Source: Megalonaias nervosa (lineage: Eukaryota; Mollusca; Bivalvia; Unionida; Unionidae). Taken from it: a DNA stretch of 64,000 nt. How positions within the stretch are numbered: the stretch's first letter is position 1; every line of letters starts with the position of its first letter. The stretch is from assembly GCA_016617855.1 (NCBI GenBank), contig JAECUM010003652.1, positions 1 to 64,000 on the forward strand, written 5' to 3'. The notes beneath the pieces were generated by a model. It did not search any database, was not told the DNA's origin, and saw only the letters and a program-made list of their open reading frames with translations. Positions 10,216-23,110 of this stretch are shown piece after piece. The translations under genes and the position numbers were made by a program.

Positions 10216-13103
10216 CAGTATATACTTGCATATAAGCCCATTCGCGTATAAGCCGACCCCCCAACTTGACTAGGTAAAAATCGGAAAAATTGCATGACCT
10301 GCACATAAGACGACCCTTAAGTTCACGACTACATCACAAAATGCACAAAGTGAGTTCTAAATACCGGTACATTTATTTAGGCAAATCACATTACTAAAAT
10401 AAATATTATCTTCAAACTTAACGAAAATGAAAGTAAGAAATCTAATTTATATTTTGAAATAAAAACAATTTATCTTCAATGTTAAATAATAATTGAAATA
10501 ATAACATCCTCATACTAAAATCCTGAATTATAAAAGTTTTATCACATTCAGAATCCTTCAAAATCTGGCTCGGTATCGGAATTGCCAAACAGTTCATAAA
10601 ACTCAGCTTCTGTTATGGGCGTGCTGTCATCATATACGTCGTCATTGTCATCAGTGTCATCCGATAGTGCGTCGTTCTGCTTCTCATTCTCCTCGTCATT
10701 GTCTGATTCAAATATGGCATCATCCTCAGTTCCATCCATGGCATTGCTGATACAGCACTTTCAAAATGATTTGGCAATTATGTCTGATGGAATTGAGTAC
10801 CATGCGTCTTTGACCGACTTGGCGACCAAGTCGAGGTCCGGCCTCGTGAAATTCCCGCCTTTTGTCATCTTCACTGCACCTGAACAAACCCATTCGGACC
10901 ACATCTTTCGTACCCATCCTTAAACGACTTGTAAAGGCAGACATCAAGAGGTTGTAACACTGATGTTAAACCTCCTGGTATCACAGCCAAAGTCGTTTTC
11001 ATTTTCTTTTTGGCCTTTTTGACTTCATCTGTCTTGTGTGCTCAAAACATGTCCCAGACAAGCATTGAAGATTTCTGAAGAAGTGCACCTGGTCTCTTGT
11101 TCCAGACTTTCTCCAACCATTCAATCGTTCCATTTTCGTCAATCCATCCCTTTTCATGTGCACGAACGATGACACCAGCAGGAAATTTCATGCATTTTGG
11201 CAGCGTCTTCCTTTTAAAAATTATGACATGAGGCGGCTTTGATCCATCAGCTAAACAGGCCAAAACAACCGTGAAATGTGTTTTTTTATGGCCAGTCGTT
11301 TTTATCAGAATACTTTTCTCACCAACAGCACTGACTGTTTTATTGCTTGGTAAGTCAAACGTCATAGGCATCTCATCCATATTTCCGATTTGTGATAGTT
11401 TGAATGAGCAATCCATTCTGCGTTTAATGATGAACTGCTGAAATGATTCAATTTTTTCTTCCAAGTCTTTTGGTAGCTTTTGAGCTATCTTTGTTTGCTG
11501 CCTGAGGCTGAAACCATGCCAGTTCTTAAAATGAGAACACCAACCAGCTGATGCAACAAATTTGGAATCTGCCATCTTGTATTTGTCATCTTTCGCCATC
11601 TGCATAGCACGCAGACGAATTGCAGTTCATGTGACAATGTATCCATTTTGTCGACATTCACTTACAAAATCACCGAGTTCTTTCTCCAATTCAGGGAATG
11701 AGGCAATCCCAGTCCAACGAGCCTTCTTGGTTTTTGGCATTTCTTCCAATGCTGCTTTGCTTTTCCGCCATTCCCGTACTTGCTTCTCATTCACACAAAA
11801 TTCGCGTGCTGCAGCACAGTTGTTATTTGCTTCTGCATATTCATTAACTTTAAGTTTGAATGCTGCATCATAAGCAGAATGCTTTCTTTTACTTCCAACA
11901 CTATTCATTTTATCTGATTGAATATAAACTTCATTAAAGATTAAACTGAAATAATTTTTGATTGTGGTAGTATCCTATTTATACCTTATCCTTAATTTTT
12001 CCCATGGGTGGTTGGTTATCAATTTGTGTTGGATAATTATTGATCACTGTTTTGTTTTTTCTTATTGCTTTTTTTAACTGCCGGTAGCGCGATTCAGTTG
12101 ACCAAAATATGATTGGTTTTCAGCGTGGACATTGTTCAAGTATTGTGACAGTTATAACTTTGAGCAAAAACCATGTCCACTACCTTATCTCATTAAACAA
12201 TATATTTGAGAGTCAGTATGTATTAGTAAATTCAGTGGCATTGTGCTACAAAATCCCTGAGGCATTTACCACAGATTAAGCATACCGGTATTTATCGTAC
12301 AACACTCTACAACTAACAAACCACTTTGCTATACAAACAACTAAACAACAGTAGAAGACAAACTGTGGCTGCTTTTTACTTTTAAAACACCTGTCAAAGA
12401 AATCCCTCAAATTATATTTTTAACAATTAATCATGCTGACTCGTATATGCTACTTGCCTTTTATTTACCCTTCCTAGGAGCCTGTGCAACAAACCCCTAT
12501 GGAGCCTCTCGCTATGGTTGCTGTAAGACTATCGTACATGTACATGTCTCTCCACGCCAAAATGGTTGTGTCGTAAATACCTTCAGTATCGTAATTCTTA
12601 AATCTTTTTATTTACTGTAGTTTCTTTTCATATTAACACTGAAATAAGCTAGCATGCATTTGTACGGTACTGCAGAGTTTAATGATTACTGATTAGTTGA
12701 GGGTTAAATACTTCATTGAGAGATTACTAATATGGCGGTTCTTTTGGAAAATACACGTACCATTGTAGCTCAAATAACATGTATGGCTGCATTTTCTGGT
12801 GGATGGACATCTGTCATATAGACGTCAAGTATGGTAATACATGTTTTTCATTCCTTATCCTACCACTAAAGTTAGAAAAAATACTTGTTTCACTTCAAGA
12901 CAGCACATATCACATGAGCCATGTGGCATCATTAGGCATGTGATCTCATCTTCAGCAATCGACAGTAACAATAAATGCCGGTAATCGAGAAGAAAAACTC
13001 TAAAATTTTCAGACTTAGACCTTGGCCCGCAGATAAGCCGACCCCACTTTTTCAAGGTTTTATTTTTTCCTAAATTCTTTGGCTTAAACGCGAGTATATA
13101 CGG
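10216..13103 (-). mobile_element. Complete pogo-family (Tc1/mariner superfamily) transposon, 2.9 kb
   Basis: The ends are inverted: the left begins CAGTATATACTTGCATATAA, the right (reverse complement) begins CCGTATATACTCGCGTTTAA. Both are followed by further copies of the TAAGCCGACCCC submotif. Both ends are flanked by TA (10214-10215, 13104-13105), the target duplication of pogo elements. The disabled transposase reads leftwards from 11908. About 1.2 kb of non-coding DNA lies between the right TIR and the ORF. Three MITEs in the window share the terminal sequence. Confidence 0.85.
10548..11908 (-). pseudogene. Pogo/Tigger-like DDE transposase, three in-frame TGA codons and one frameshift
   Basis: About 450 codons. 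The N-terminal HTH/psq-type DNA-binding region is KRKHSAYDAAFKLKVNEYA ... CVNEKQVREWRKSK (11908-11750). A second HTH (CENP-B type) follows around 11600-11450, with WCSHFKNWHGFSLRQQTK. The DDE core has NMDEMPMTFDLPSNKTV (first Asp), SMLVWDMF (second Asp) and SVLQPLDVCL (third Asp), and an acidic Asp/Glu tail ends at 10548. In-frame TGA codons fall after NGYIVT (11627), after VWDMF (11042) and near the start of KCCISNAMDG (about 10760). A single frame change lies after KSFKDG (about 10915). At these positions relatives would plausibly have Arg, so CGA to TGA changes are likely. The element cannot make its own transposase. Confidence 0.85.
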
Positions 13104-13109
13104 TACTCA

Positions 13110-13770
13110 ACTTATGATAGACATTTTAAAAAACCCAACATTTTGCTACCATTTATTTTATTTACACAAGTATAAGGTATAAAAGCCAGAATGTATTAAT
13201 CACTGCAAGTGATCTTCAACTCTTCTACAATGCGTGTCCCCACTTTAGGTTTCCTTTAATATCCTGTTGTTTCTAATAAGAAAGTGTATCAGACTGCACA
13301 TTTTGCTGGCTAGAATAACAATGAATTATGTTTTAATGTTTGGAATTTTCTGTGTTATGGAGTCATATAGATGGTTATATTCCTATCAGCACTAATTACA
13401 TCCACATTCTGCAGATACTGGTTATGTCCACCATCTGTCCCTCTATTGGTCAGTGTGTCCATGCATTCATCACTGTTATTCTTGTAACCCAAGTTCCACC
13501 TACAGGGAAACTGAGAGATACTGGTCATATCTGGAATCATAATGTAGCAAAATGAGTACAACACAAGATTAGTATCCTGGATGTGACCCCCTCCCCCACC
13601 CATTTTAAAATGTACAATAACGCATTCAATGAAAAGTTCTAATGAATTGTTATTCAGATGATGTAAAATCTATCTTTAATTATTACAACTGCCAGAAACA
13701 TAGTAGATGCCCCTGACATTATAAGTGGGGTGATGTGTATAGTCATGGAATGCAATTCAAGCTGAATGAG
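13110..13770. other. No gene seen
   Basis: AT-rich sequence between the pogo element and a SINE fragment. Nothing recognisable. Confidence 0.5.
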
Positions 13771-13895
13771 GGGCCCCAAGTGGCCAAGTAGTCTAAAGCG
13801 CTCATCGTTATGGATCACTGCCATCTCACCTCTGTCTGCGTGAGTTTGAGTCTCGGGCTTGGCCAATGGGGTACGTAAGAAAACTTGCTGGTATG
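13771..13895 (+). mobile_element. SINE A, copy 4, 5' half
   Basis: The opposite half of the family: GGGGCCCCAAGTGGCCAAGT, AGTCTAAAGCGCTCATCG (A-box region), GTGAGTTTGAGTCTCGGG (B-box region). It breaks off near ACTTGCTGG. Confidence 0.75.
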
Positions 13896-14589
13896 AGCAT
13901 TTGTCTCCTCAAATCCCTGTCAACAGTAGCTACCCATGAGAAATGGCAAAACTGACATTTGTACATAGGTGATCTCTGTATACATGTTCACCTTTAAAAA
14001 TTGTTTTTAGAAACAAATACCATGCACCAAATATCATTATCATTAATGTTATTATTATTATTATTTGTTGTTGTTGTTATTGTTATGTATATCAATATTT
14101 TTTGCTAATTTTTCTCCATGACTGTAGATTGTACTTTAAGATAATGTTCGTTTGTAAACAACATGTTTACAAAGCTAACTTTTGTCCATGATCTTAAGCT
14201 ATAAATAAAATGATATAGTTTTTTTTTAGTTCATAATATGCTAGAAACAATTTGATGGAATGTTCCGATTGGCTTTGAGGGAATACCAGAACATTCTAGT
14301 GTGTCTTAGGTCAAGTGAAATATGTATACACAGAAGCTTTCTAAACAAGTATTCACTCCTGTGTCATTCCTGTTGTGAGACCAGTCTGTGGAATCATTTG
14401 TGTTTTGATATACTTTGGGATAAATCATTTAAATTAGTCTTTGGAATTACAAAGTGCTCATTGCCTTCTGGATTAACACATTGTTTCCTATATTTCCAAC
14501 CTAAATATTTTCAGCATGTTTTCTGATTTCATGGTGTAATTTTTGAAATCATATCATTATATGTTTTTTATGTCTTAGGTGTTTTTAAT

Positions 14590-14660
14590 GTTCTAAAGTG
14601 CTTAGAGCTTCTAAAGATTAGGCACTCTACAAAGTCCTTATTATTATTATTGTTTTAATT
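14590..14660 (+). mobile_element. LINE/SINE 3' tail with (TTA)n
   Basis: AAAGTGCTTAGAGCTTCTAA, then TAGGCACTCTACAAAGTCC and (TTA)n, a retroposon 3' end. Confidence 0.5.
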
Positions 14661-15939
14661 ATTTTGGAACTATTGTGAATTCATTCAAAGACATTCTGGA
14701 TTGTATGATTTGTAAATTAGGACATTCAGGACTACTGGAATTCATTCAGAACATTCAATACTTTATGACTTGTATTAGGACATTTGGGGTTATTTGGGAT
14801 TTAATTCATATTACTTTAAATGTTTGTTACATTTACACTTTGAAACTTATAAGAATAAATAACTTGTTGATTGTACTTAAATTGTTGGTTTCACTTCCTT
14901 CAACTTATTTTAAGACCTTTAGTCATAACATTATTATTATTACTGATTAGTAGTAGTAGCAGTTATAGTAGTAGTAGTAGTAGTAGTACTGTAGTAATAC
15001 TGGGTCCCATTTTTTGTGGATTTTGTTGTTACCCCAAACAACACATTTAAAGACCCAATGAAGACTTAGCCATACAAGATAAGGAAGACCCCCTCACACA
15101 CACATATACAATTTTTTTTACTGTGTCTCATTTCTGGAGATCAAAAAAGCTTTGAAAAATTAATATCATTTTTATAATCTGGTAATTCAATATTAGTTTG
15201 TATATGTTTGCTTTATTTTAACCCTGTAAAAAAATAATTATCAAGTATTTTATATTGTTTCAATGCATAAATATCTATATGGTATCTGGTAGCTGTTATT
15301 TCCACTTAATGCCTTAAACTGATATACTGTGACATAAATAAGGATAGAGAGAAATGAGAAAACAAGAACAAAGTACAGTATTCAAATGCCAGTATTACAT
15401 AAAATGAAAGAAAGAAAAAAATGGTACTAGTACATGAAAATTAGACTCAATACTTATTCAAACTGATTTTTCATTCAACTAAAGCTACTATCAAAAAAAT
15501 TTAATTCCTCATGACAGCGTGTCTCATTTTATCCATGCATACTTAATCACAATGAACAAAATGGCTGTAAAAAATTAGAATTATTGCATAAAGCATAATT
15601 ACTAATCAAATACTATGTATGTACACTAATTACTGCCAATTAGTGTAGCTCACACTTCACTAACTTTCAGACAAATCCATTGAACAACATCATGAAAATC
15701 CAACTTTGCTGGTACACACAACTGTTTGTCAATGAAATAACCCTGAGAATGTTGAATTAAACAAGTCCAGCATTCTCAATGTCAGGTGTGATCATTCTCA
15801 GTTATCTATTCAGCATGAATCAGATTGATTGGTCAAGTTTTATGTAAAGTCTATTGGTTGAAGTTTGTACACGAGTCTGGCACAAGCAAAGGAGTGATTC
15901 CATTATTTTTCAATTTAGTTAACATCTTCACACTTTGAT

Positions 15940-16500
15940 GGGCTCTGAACACATCAAATGCTGACACTGCTTGCTATCTGCATTGAGCTAATGACAGCTT
16001 GCCATGTGCTTGATCTGCATGTGGAATGATAAAATTATCTGAACTGATGCAGCACTGTATGCTGAATTTTGCTACTCTTGAACAACTATGTGAACACCAT
16101 AATTGTCAGAAAGTAATTGAAGGTGAAACTTAAAGGACAGTGTTTTACAGAAGAGATCATAGACATGGACATTAATAACCGATAAGCGTAATGTTGTTTG
16201 CTGTGTTGGCTCATTTTGATGAACACATCAAATGTTAAGATACTTATAAATTGCACTGAACAACTGGCAGCTGGTCATGTATTTGGTCCACATGTGGAAT
16301 GATGACATTACCTGCATGGATGGGGTTCAAAGGTAAATTTTGCCACTCTTCAACCAATGTGTTAATGCCATGGTCATCAGAAAGTAATAAATGGTTCAGT
16401 TTTATGGGCAGTGTTTTAAGAAGAGATCATACACATGTACTTTACTAACCCATTAGCTTTGTGTTGTTGGCTGTGTCAGTGCTCCCTTTGATGCTGTACC
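15940..16500. repeat. ~280 bp tandem duplication
   Basis: Two diverged copies: AACACATCAAATG, CATGTGGAATGAT and CAGTGTTTTA...AAGAGATCATA recur in the same order at 15950-16215 and 16220-16500. Confidence 0.7.
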
Positions 16501-16504
16501 TCAG

Positions 16505-18570
16505 TGATGGATCTTGACAGGTGTTCGATTGGTGCTCATGCAGGTAGTATTATTGCTTTAATTATTGAAACAACCACCTTTTATTGTTCACATAGTTTTG
16601 TTCTCAAAGATATGCCTTTCTTCAGATATAATTTTAATTCAATGGCAAATAGATGAAGATACCAAACAAAATATTTCTTCTGCTGCAATAACAAATACTT
16701 CTCCCACCATCCAGCAAACGAATTGCCTTGAACCTATACCTTAATGATAAAAACTGCCTCACTTTCAAATTTGACACATTGAGTTTTAATGCCAATGTGA
16801 CTGGAGTACAGTGAGTACAAGCAACATAAGAAATATTTGCACAATGGTTCACATGATATTCCTTTATCTACACAGTGCCTTACTCATGAAGCAAACATTT
16901 AGTCACATAGACTGATAGGTCACTTTAAACACATGCCACTGACCACTTAAGGCAGGGAGAAACCATTGTTTGGTTAGAGAACACTTGGCTGCCAAGTGCA
17001 GAAAACAGATGACTGCTACATACAGGACATTTATATAGGAAATTTGCCCTGGGAAGGGGGATTAGAATGAACCTTGTGAACAGTAAACTGCTGAGTAAAG
17101 TTGGCAGGACAGGTTTGACTTTGTGTGTCTATATATACATGTTAGAACTGACAAAAGTGCATCAGTTACAACCCCGTCTGTGTTACCAAAATATCTAACA
17201 ATAACTGGGTACAACTTCTCAATCATTGCGACCATCAGTTGCTATACTGATGAAATATTGTTAACAATGCCTTCCTGTATTGACTTGCACTGTTGTAATA
17301 TAATAGCAGTAGTTTTTGTTCTGCCACAATGATAACTATCTGCTACTGACGATTTGGGAAACGCCTGAACAGTTTTGAAGCATATTCATATGCAGCAAAT
17401 GCAACATTATGCTCAACCAAAAAGTTTGTAATATATCCTTCGGTCTTTATGACCTCCAAGTCGGTTTCTGGCACTACAGATCCAAATCCCATAGAGGTCA
17501 GCGACTTACAACTTCATTTCATTACAACGTACTCTACATGTTTTTTGGAATTCACGTGGCGCGACAGTCATCTCGCTCACGATGGGAAACGTTCAAGTCA
17601 ACACGACATAACGTGCAATAAATGTAATGGTCACCTTTTTTACTTTTTCTAAGCATGAACAAGTACCTGCGTAATCTTTTTTTTATACATTTGCGACCAA
17701 TGTTTCAACTTTTTACGAGGCTGGTTGTCCTCTCCACCTTAGATGCATTTTCGTTTGGGTGACATTTTCAGACGACAGGATGACAAAACGAAAAACGAAA
17801 TCTAGATCAGATGCGCGCTTCTCACGAACAAAATAGGCAGGATTAAAGCATCTGAGGCACCACTGTATAGTTAGTCTGGTTCCCTATCAAAATCTATTCA
17901 GTCTAAGATGAAACTCCGAATCTGAACACGGAGTCTAATACGAAAATCCGGATCCGGAACGAACCAGTACAAAAAATATCCGGAACAGAAAAAACAAAAA
18001 AACAATCATACTTTCGTACTTTTTGCTATCATTCCGTAAGTCCGTAATTTTAGCTTTATTTTCGTAAGACGTACGGCAAAATCGTAAGGGTTGGCAGGTC
18101 TGTGACATAGGTGATTGGCAATAGTGCTCATTGGAACTGGTGTAATGATTATAGCCAGTTATCCTGCAGTCAATAGATAAATCCCTGTAGTTAGCCAATT
18201 GATCACATGCTGAGCTTGATATAAATAACTGTCTTTTGGCTGAGAAACTAAAAATGGAGCAAAATATGAATATTTTCCTCTGATAATACTTGTCTGATCA
18301 TAATATGCTAGGAGTACATCCAGTGCTTTACAAATCCAACCCCACCTCACCCCACAAGGTAGGAAATGCATTCACCACAATATTTGGCTTATTTTAGTAG
18401 CACAAGTGCTAAATAACCATCTGCTTGCCAAGATACAAGCCATATTAGAGTGGTCTTTCCTTGAAAAGAGGAACGCATTAGTGCTAAATTCCATCAACTA
18501 CCTGTTACTATTTAAGTGGATGTTCATGTTCTTCCCAAGATGTAACTTCAGGGAGGGTCTGGGAAGAACT
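16505..18570. other. No gene recognised; CpG-richer patch at 17.45-18.1 kb
   Basis: Short ORFs only. The 17.45-18.1 kb part has clearly more CG than the surroundings (ATCCGGATCCGGAAC, GTAAGACGTACGGC), which may mark an element that has not yet decayed. Nothing was identified. Confidence 0.4.
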
Positions 18571-18573
18571 TTG

Positions 18574-18664
18574 CATAATATGATTGGACAAAAATTATCT
18601 AAAAGTATATTTTAGAAGAAATTTGATTTTATTCTTCTATCAAGTTATCCAATCATAATATGAG
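18574..18664. repeat. Small foldback element
   Basis: CATAATATGATTGGACAA and its inverted partner ATCCAATCATAATATG close a roughly 90 bp hairpin with an AT-rich middle. Confidence 0.6.
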
Positions 18665-18852
18665 AGAAAAGTAGGTAAGAAGAAGAGGGTACTCCATCCC
18701 CTTACCCTAAAGTTAGCACTGGTTCCAGTCTATAACCTGTCAGGTCTCTTGTAAGATAAGGGCTAGAGTTAGCACAAGGTTACTTGATCATTGTGGCTTT
18801 TAGCAGTGTAAGATGCCAGATAGCCATCCAAACTGTGGTAGCTGTTTGAAAG

Positions 18853-19119
18853 ATGTCTGGTCTTTCATGGTTAAGAGATCAATCAATGCGGGAATTCTGT
18901 AATGAGCCACTGACAACCCATGAGGCAGCCGCGATAGAATTCAAGAGGAAGAAATTGGAATACTTTACTGGGTGCACAGATGGCTTTGTCTTCCCTGGAC
19001 ATTGCAGGGAAGATTGCACTTGTGATCCAGTGTCATCAAACTCAGAAGAATCATGTGACAAAGAAGAATCTGCCAAAGGTAGTGATGATCAAACTGATGA
19101 AGCAGGTGGAGTGAGATAA
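18853..19119 (+). CDS. Unrecognised 88-codon ORF
   Basis: It begins MSGLSWLRDQSMREFCNEPL, has KRKKLEYFTG and two CxxxCxC-like cysteines, and ends with an acidic Ser/Glu/Asp stretch. Composition is protein-like, but no family is recognised and no splice context is evident. It may be the end of a transposon protein. Confidence 0.2.
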   Translation: MSGLSWLRDQSMREFCNEPLTTHEAAAIEFKRKKLEYFTGCTDGFVFPGHCREDCTCDPVSSNSEESCDKEESAKGSDDQTDEAGGVR

Positions 19120-19666
19120 TTAATGAGGCTAGGGGTACATCAACATGAGAACATGATCTCCAGATATTTATTCTTTGTGTCATCAAAAGTCCTGGAATTG
19201 AAAGTTACTAAAGCCAGTACTGGGTCACAATAGAGATGGAACCGGTAATGAATCTTTTCAGTGCCAGTCTGCAATGTTTCCATGCATCCAGTTCTAAATT
19301 ATTTTTGGAAATGGGATCACCAAATCCAATGCAAGTTAAATTTGGTATCCTTAACAGAACCATGGCTGGAATTGGTCTGACCAGGTGTCAGACACAGAGA
19401 TGCTGCCAGAAATTTTGTTTTGGGTGGGGGTCAGAGCGATGGGTTGGGAGTAGGGTGGATAAGATAACAGGACAGAATGCCAGTTGACAGGTGTAAGACA
19501 AGCACATGATGACTTTGTTCACCTTTCAGACACCAGGAAGCTGAGATGCCAAGCTATCTTTTTTTTTATCATAGTACTCTGTGCTTTGTCTTTTTAGCTT
19601 GAATCATAATATCGGCTCTAAGCTCTTCTGGAGTGTCATCCAAAGTATACAATCTTTCTGTCTCCC

Positions 19667-19856
19667 TTGCAAAAAAGTAATGTTGTTGATGTTGTTGTTT
19701 GGATTTGATGCCATTTTTCAGCGCATGATAGGCTACGCATGGTGACCAGTATAGCTGATGGAGAAAGAACCCTGGAAAACCCCAGTAAGGTCCACCGACC
19801 GACTGGAAGTTACTGGCAAGATTTCTTACATTATACCCACATTTGCAAAAAGTAAT
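19667..19856 (-). mobile_element. SINE A, copy 5, 5'-truncated with target duplication
   Basis: GTT-rich tail, GATGCCATTTTTCAGCGCATG and the conserved core. TTGCAAAAAAGTAAT (19667-19681) and TTGCAAAAAGTAAT (19843-19856) flank it. Confidence 0.8.
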
Positions 19857-20542
19857 AATTTAATAAATATTTGGTAATGACACACAGCTACTGTTGGATT
19901 TTCACGTCCTATTAATCTTCTTCTTGGATGATTAATGAATCAATTTGCTACACCACTCTAGGAGACAATTCAGTCAGAATACCTCCATACAGAGATGCCT
20001 ACCCTCCAGACTTGCAATTAGTGAAAAGAGGGATAAAAATTAGTAAATTTTGAACACAATTAGTGAAAAATTATATCATGATACTAGCTCCTTCCACTTT
20101 GTTGGTCAGTACTGCATTATATGAAAATCCCACAATAAACTAAAACATACTATTTACACTGATTACAAGTACAAATTTATTTGCTGCCAAATTTACTGAC
20201 ATACCATATTTCATGTAATTTTTTGTACAGGAAAAAATAATTATTAATTTCAGTGTACAAAAAATTATATGTAAAATAAATATCATTTTGTGGTACTGAC
20301 CATGTATGACAAATAAAGGGATCATACCTGAACAAGTTCTGTGGAACACACACTACTTGATAACTCAACTCAAGAATGTAATTACAATAAAAATAAAAGT
20401 ACTCAAAAAATTTTTTGTTGTTATTAGTGAATAAGAGAGAGAGAGAGGATTATGACTCAGTGTGCAAGCTCATCTGCATTTAGAGCATATGTAGCTGTTA
20501 TATTGTGTAATGTTGGCAAAATTATTAAGATGGTTTGAATGT

Positions 20543-21332
20543 TGTTACATATATGTATTTAAATTGCTTGTGTGTTAGTTTTAAAATTTCTTTTTTATTT
20601 TAATTTTGTTTCATTACATTTTATTGTAATGATTATTTTCACGGGATTCAATTTTTTTTCCAGTAAATTCAGTTTGTATAGATGTAAAAGGTATTACATT
20701 AGCACTATTTTTAGTTCACTCTGGTTCATAGATTTTGTAAACATTGAGTGAAGACAATTGGCTATTGCCAAGGTCATTTTGACCCGTGTGTTAGCTGAAT
20801 TGTAAATAGCCTTTCTTTTTTTATATATATTTTCAGTGTGAGAATTTGATTCTAGATAAGGCTATTCTTGCATACGAGATAAATGGCATTTATTTTATTG
20901 TGCTGTTCAATGCTAAGAGACCAGTGTCGTGACCCATCACGCGGGAATGAAATGACATTTTAGTTGGGTTTAATACTCATTCTCAGAGCTTTTCTGTCAG
21001 TTGTATTTTAAACCTTGAGGGCTCAAGAGGTTTTTATTGTTGAAGCCAGATTGTTTTTGAAGTTCATCTGTTTATTTTTGGAATTGATGTTATCGCCTCC
21101 ATATTGGAATTTCATCGAGATTCGAACCTGGATTCAATTAGAACTGTTTAGTGATAGGACTTATATTTTTCAATCTTAGGATTAAATTTTTGATTATATT
21201 CACAAACCGTAAGTCCTATTTTCTATTTTTTACATTGTTTTCTAGGGAAATAAATTATTTTGTTAAAAATATACAAAGCTTGTTGGCTTCACTCTTTTCT
21301 CTTTTTATTTTTGTACGAGCCTACTTGTAACA
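20543..21332 (-). mobile_element. Solo LTR, copy B (790 bp)
   Basis: The same family as the copy at 4.5 kb, inverted. On the plus strand it starts TGTTACATATATG and ends CCTACTTGTAACA, with ATGT on both sides (20539-20542, 21333-21336). Long stretches align with copy A, including the AATAATTTATTTCCCTA and AAACTAACACACAAGCAATT segments. Several internal deletions account for its smaller size. Confidence 0.8.
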
Positions 21333-21490
21333 ATGTGTATTAGTTATGGGTGTTATTTATTGGTAAATTGTACACAACGATATGAGTCCATGTTGTCAAG
21401 AAATTAAGTGCAACTTGTATTATTACAGCAACAACAATCTCATTATCAAATTGCAATAAAAAAATAAGGAACTTGAAATCATGTTTTAGT

Positions 21491-21492
21491 TA

Positions 21493-21523
<31 letters not shown>

Positions 21524-21546
21524 TGTGTGTGTGTGAGAGAGAGAGA
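21491..21546. repeat. (GT)n(GA)n microsatellite
   Basis: A GT run followed by GA repeats. Confidence 0.95.
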
Positions 21547-22849
21547 TGAAACAAAATTTTTTCAGTGTACAAGACCGTATTTATTCAGGGCGGTTTTTAC
21601 CTGTAGCTTTTGCAAAGAGAAAAAAGACTGTATTTTCAGTTACCTGACGATTGTGATAATCCTCATATATTACAACCCTACTATATTCCATTATCAATAA
21701 ACACCGCTAAATCAACAATTCATTCTTGTTTTAATTATGATATACATTGTCACAACAACTACATGGCTATGCAGTGTTATTTACACTGTAATTAAACATG
21801 CCTAACGCTTTGATTATTCCAGTTGAAACCAGATTGATGGCAAAATCAACAGAAGAGGTCAAATCAGCAAGGCTGCCATTAAGGAAATGAGGCTCTCTTT
21901 AGGGAAATGAAAATCTGGCAATGTGTTATTGAAGCCTTTGTCCATACAGCAGATGTTATAAGGACAAGCGATCATACGCATTACATGTACTTGTTATTCG
22001 AACTCGCCAATAAAGATAACAATAGAGAGGTATATCGTAGAATAGATTTGCAATGAAATGTTAATTATATCCAAGTCAAAACAGTACAAGCACTTAAAAG
22101 ATAGTATATGTATATATACGAATCAATTTAACGGAGTCCATGACGTTCAAATTTACGATAGAAAATGACAAAGTTTTTATATTTTATGTGGTCTTCACTT
22201 TAGCATGTACTGAGATGTAATTTTTGTTGGATAAGAAAACATCAAAGGGCTTCCGAATTCATTTTAAAATGCATGTGGTGTTTTGTTACAGTGACAGACT
22301 TAATACAGAGAACTAATTAATGAAAATATTTAAAGGTATGTTCTGTGAAGTCCTTTGTCCATTTGTTAATAAACACCAGTAGATATTGTAATGACAATAA
22401 GAGAGCTTATGCATCAATCATTGTATTTTCTCACCAACAATTAACTATTAATTTCTGTATAAACAAAATGGCAACAGTATTTTCGATCTTTTTTTGCAAA
22501 CGTAAATCTTCTTAGTAGAAATTTTCTGTCCAATAATTTAATGGATTTTTCGAAAAATACAAAGTGATATGTATGAAAAATTATGATACATTTAAATAAT
22601 TATTATTTTGATAACTGGATTGTGTATGAAAACTTAAAGGGTACGAAAAAATACATGAAATATGGTACACAAACTTCATGCTATTTGTCATGATATGATG
22701 CTGTGGCAGATTTGAACTTCCTCAATTGTGCTATGGTAAATTTGTTTTCAAAACAGTTCAGACTTCTAGCCAGCTTTTAATCTTGGTAACTAAAATTGTT
22801 GCAAATTTTCTGCACCTAAGGAGGCACTAAAGTTTGTTTTATTTTTCCT

Positions 22850-23110
22850 TACAATAGGGAATACTCTTTCACTGTCACTGTCGTTGATCTCCAACTGAGA
22901 AAGGCAAGTTATATTCAACAAGAAAACTCACAAACAATGCTTCAGTATTTTTAACTTGCAGGACTTGAGTGGGTGGCTTAAGTACTTAGAGCTGATATCT
23001 GCTGGGTGCTCTTCATCTTTCCAATATCTATGTGCATTTTGCAAGCTGTGTGCTGTTCACATCGTTCTGCTACATGCTCACTGGAGCTCGTATCATTGCT
23101 TACAATTTAT
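22850..23110 (-). pseudogene. Possible hAT (ZNF862-like) fragment, degraded
   Basis: On the minus strand the frame reads EHVAERCEQHTACKMHIDIG and KMKSTQQISALST, then stops, with LAFLSWRSTTVTVKEYSLL later. The Cys/His-rich stretch resembles the N-terminal part of some hAT proteins. It is interrupted by several stops. The identification is weak. Confidence 0.3.

Noticed and set aside
10615..10923. Ser-rich plus-strand ORF
   Set aside because: It is the antisense of the acidic tail of the pogo transposase.
16680..16801. Possible additional exon (HIGIKTQCVKFESEAVFIIK)
   Set aside because: It has acceptor- and donor-like edges but does not match NUP210 or another family I know.
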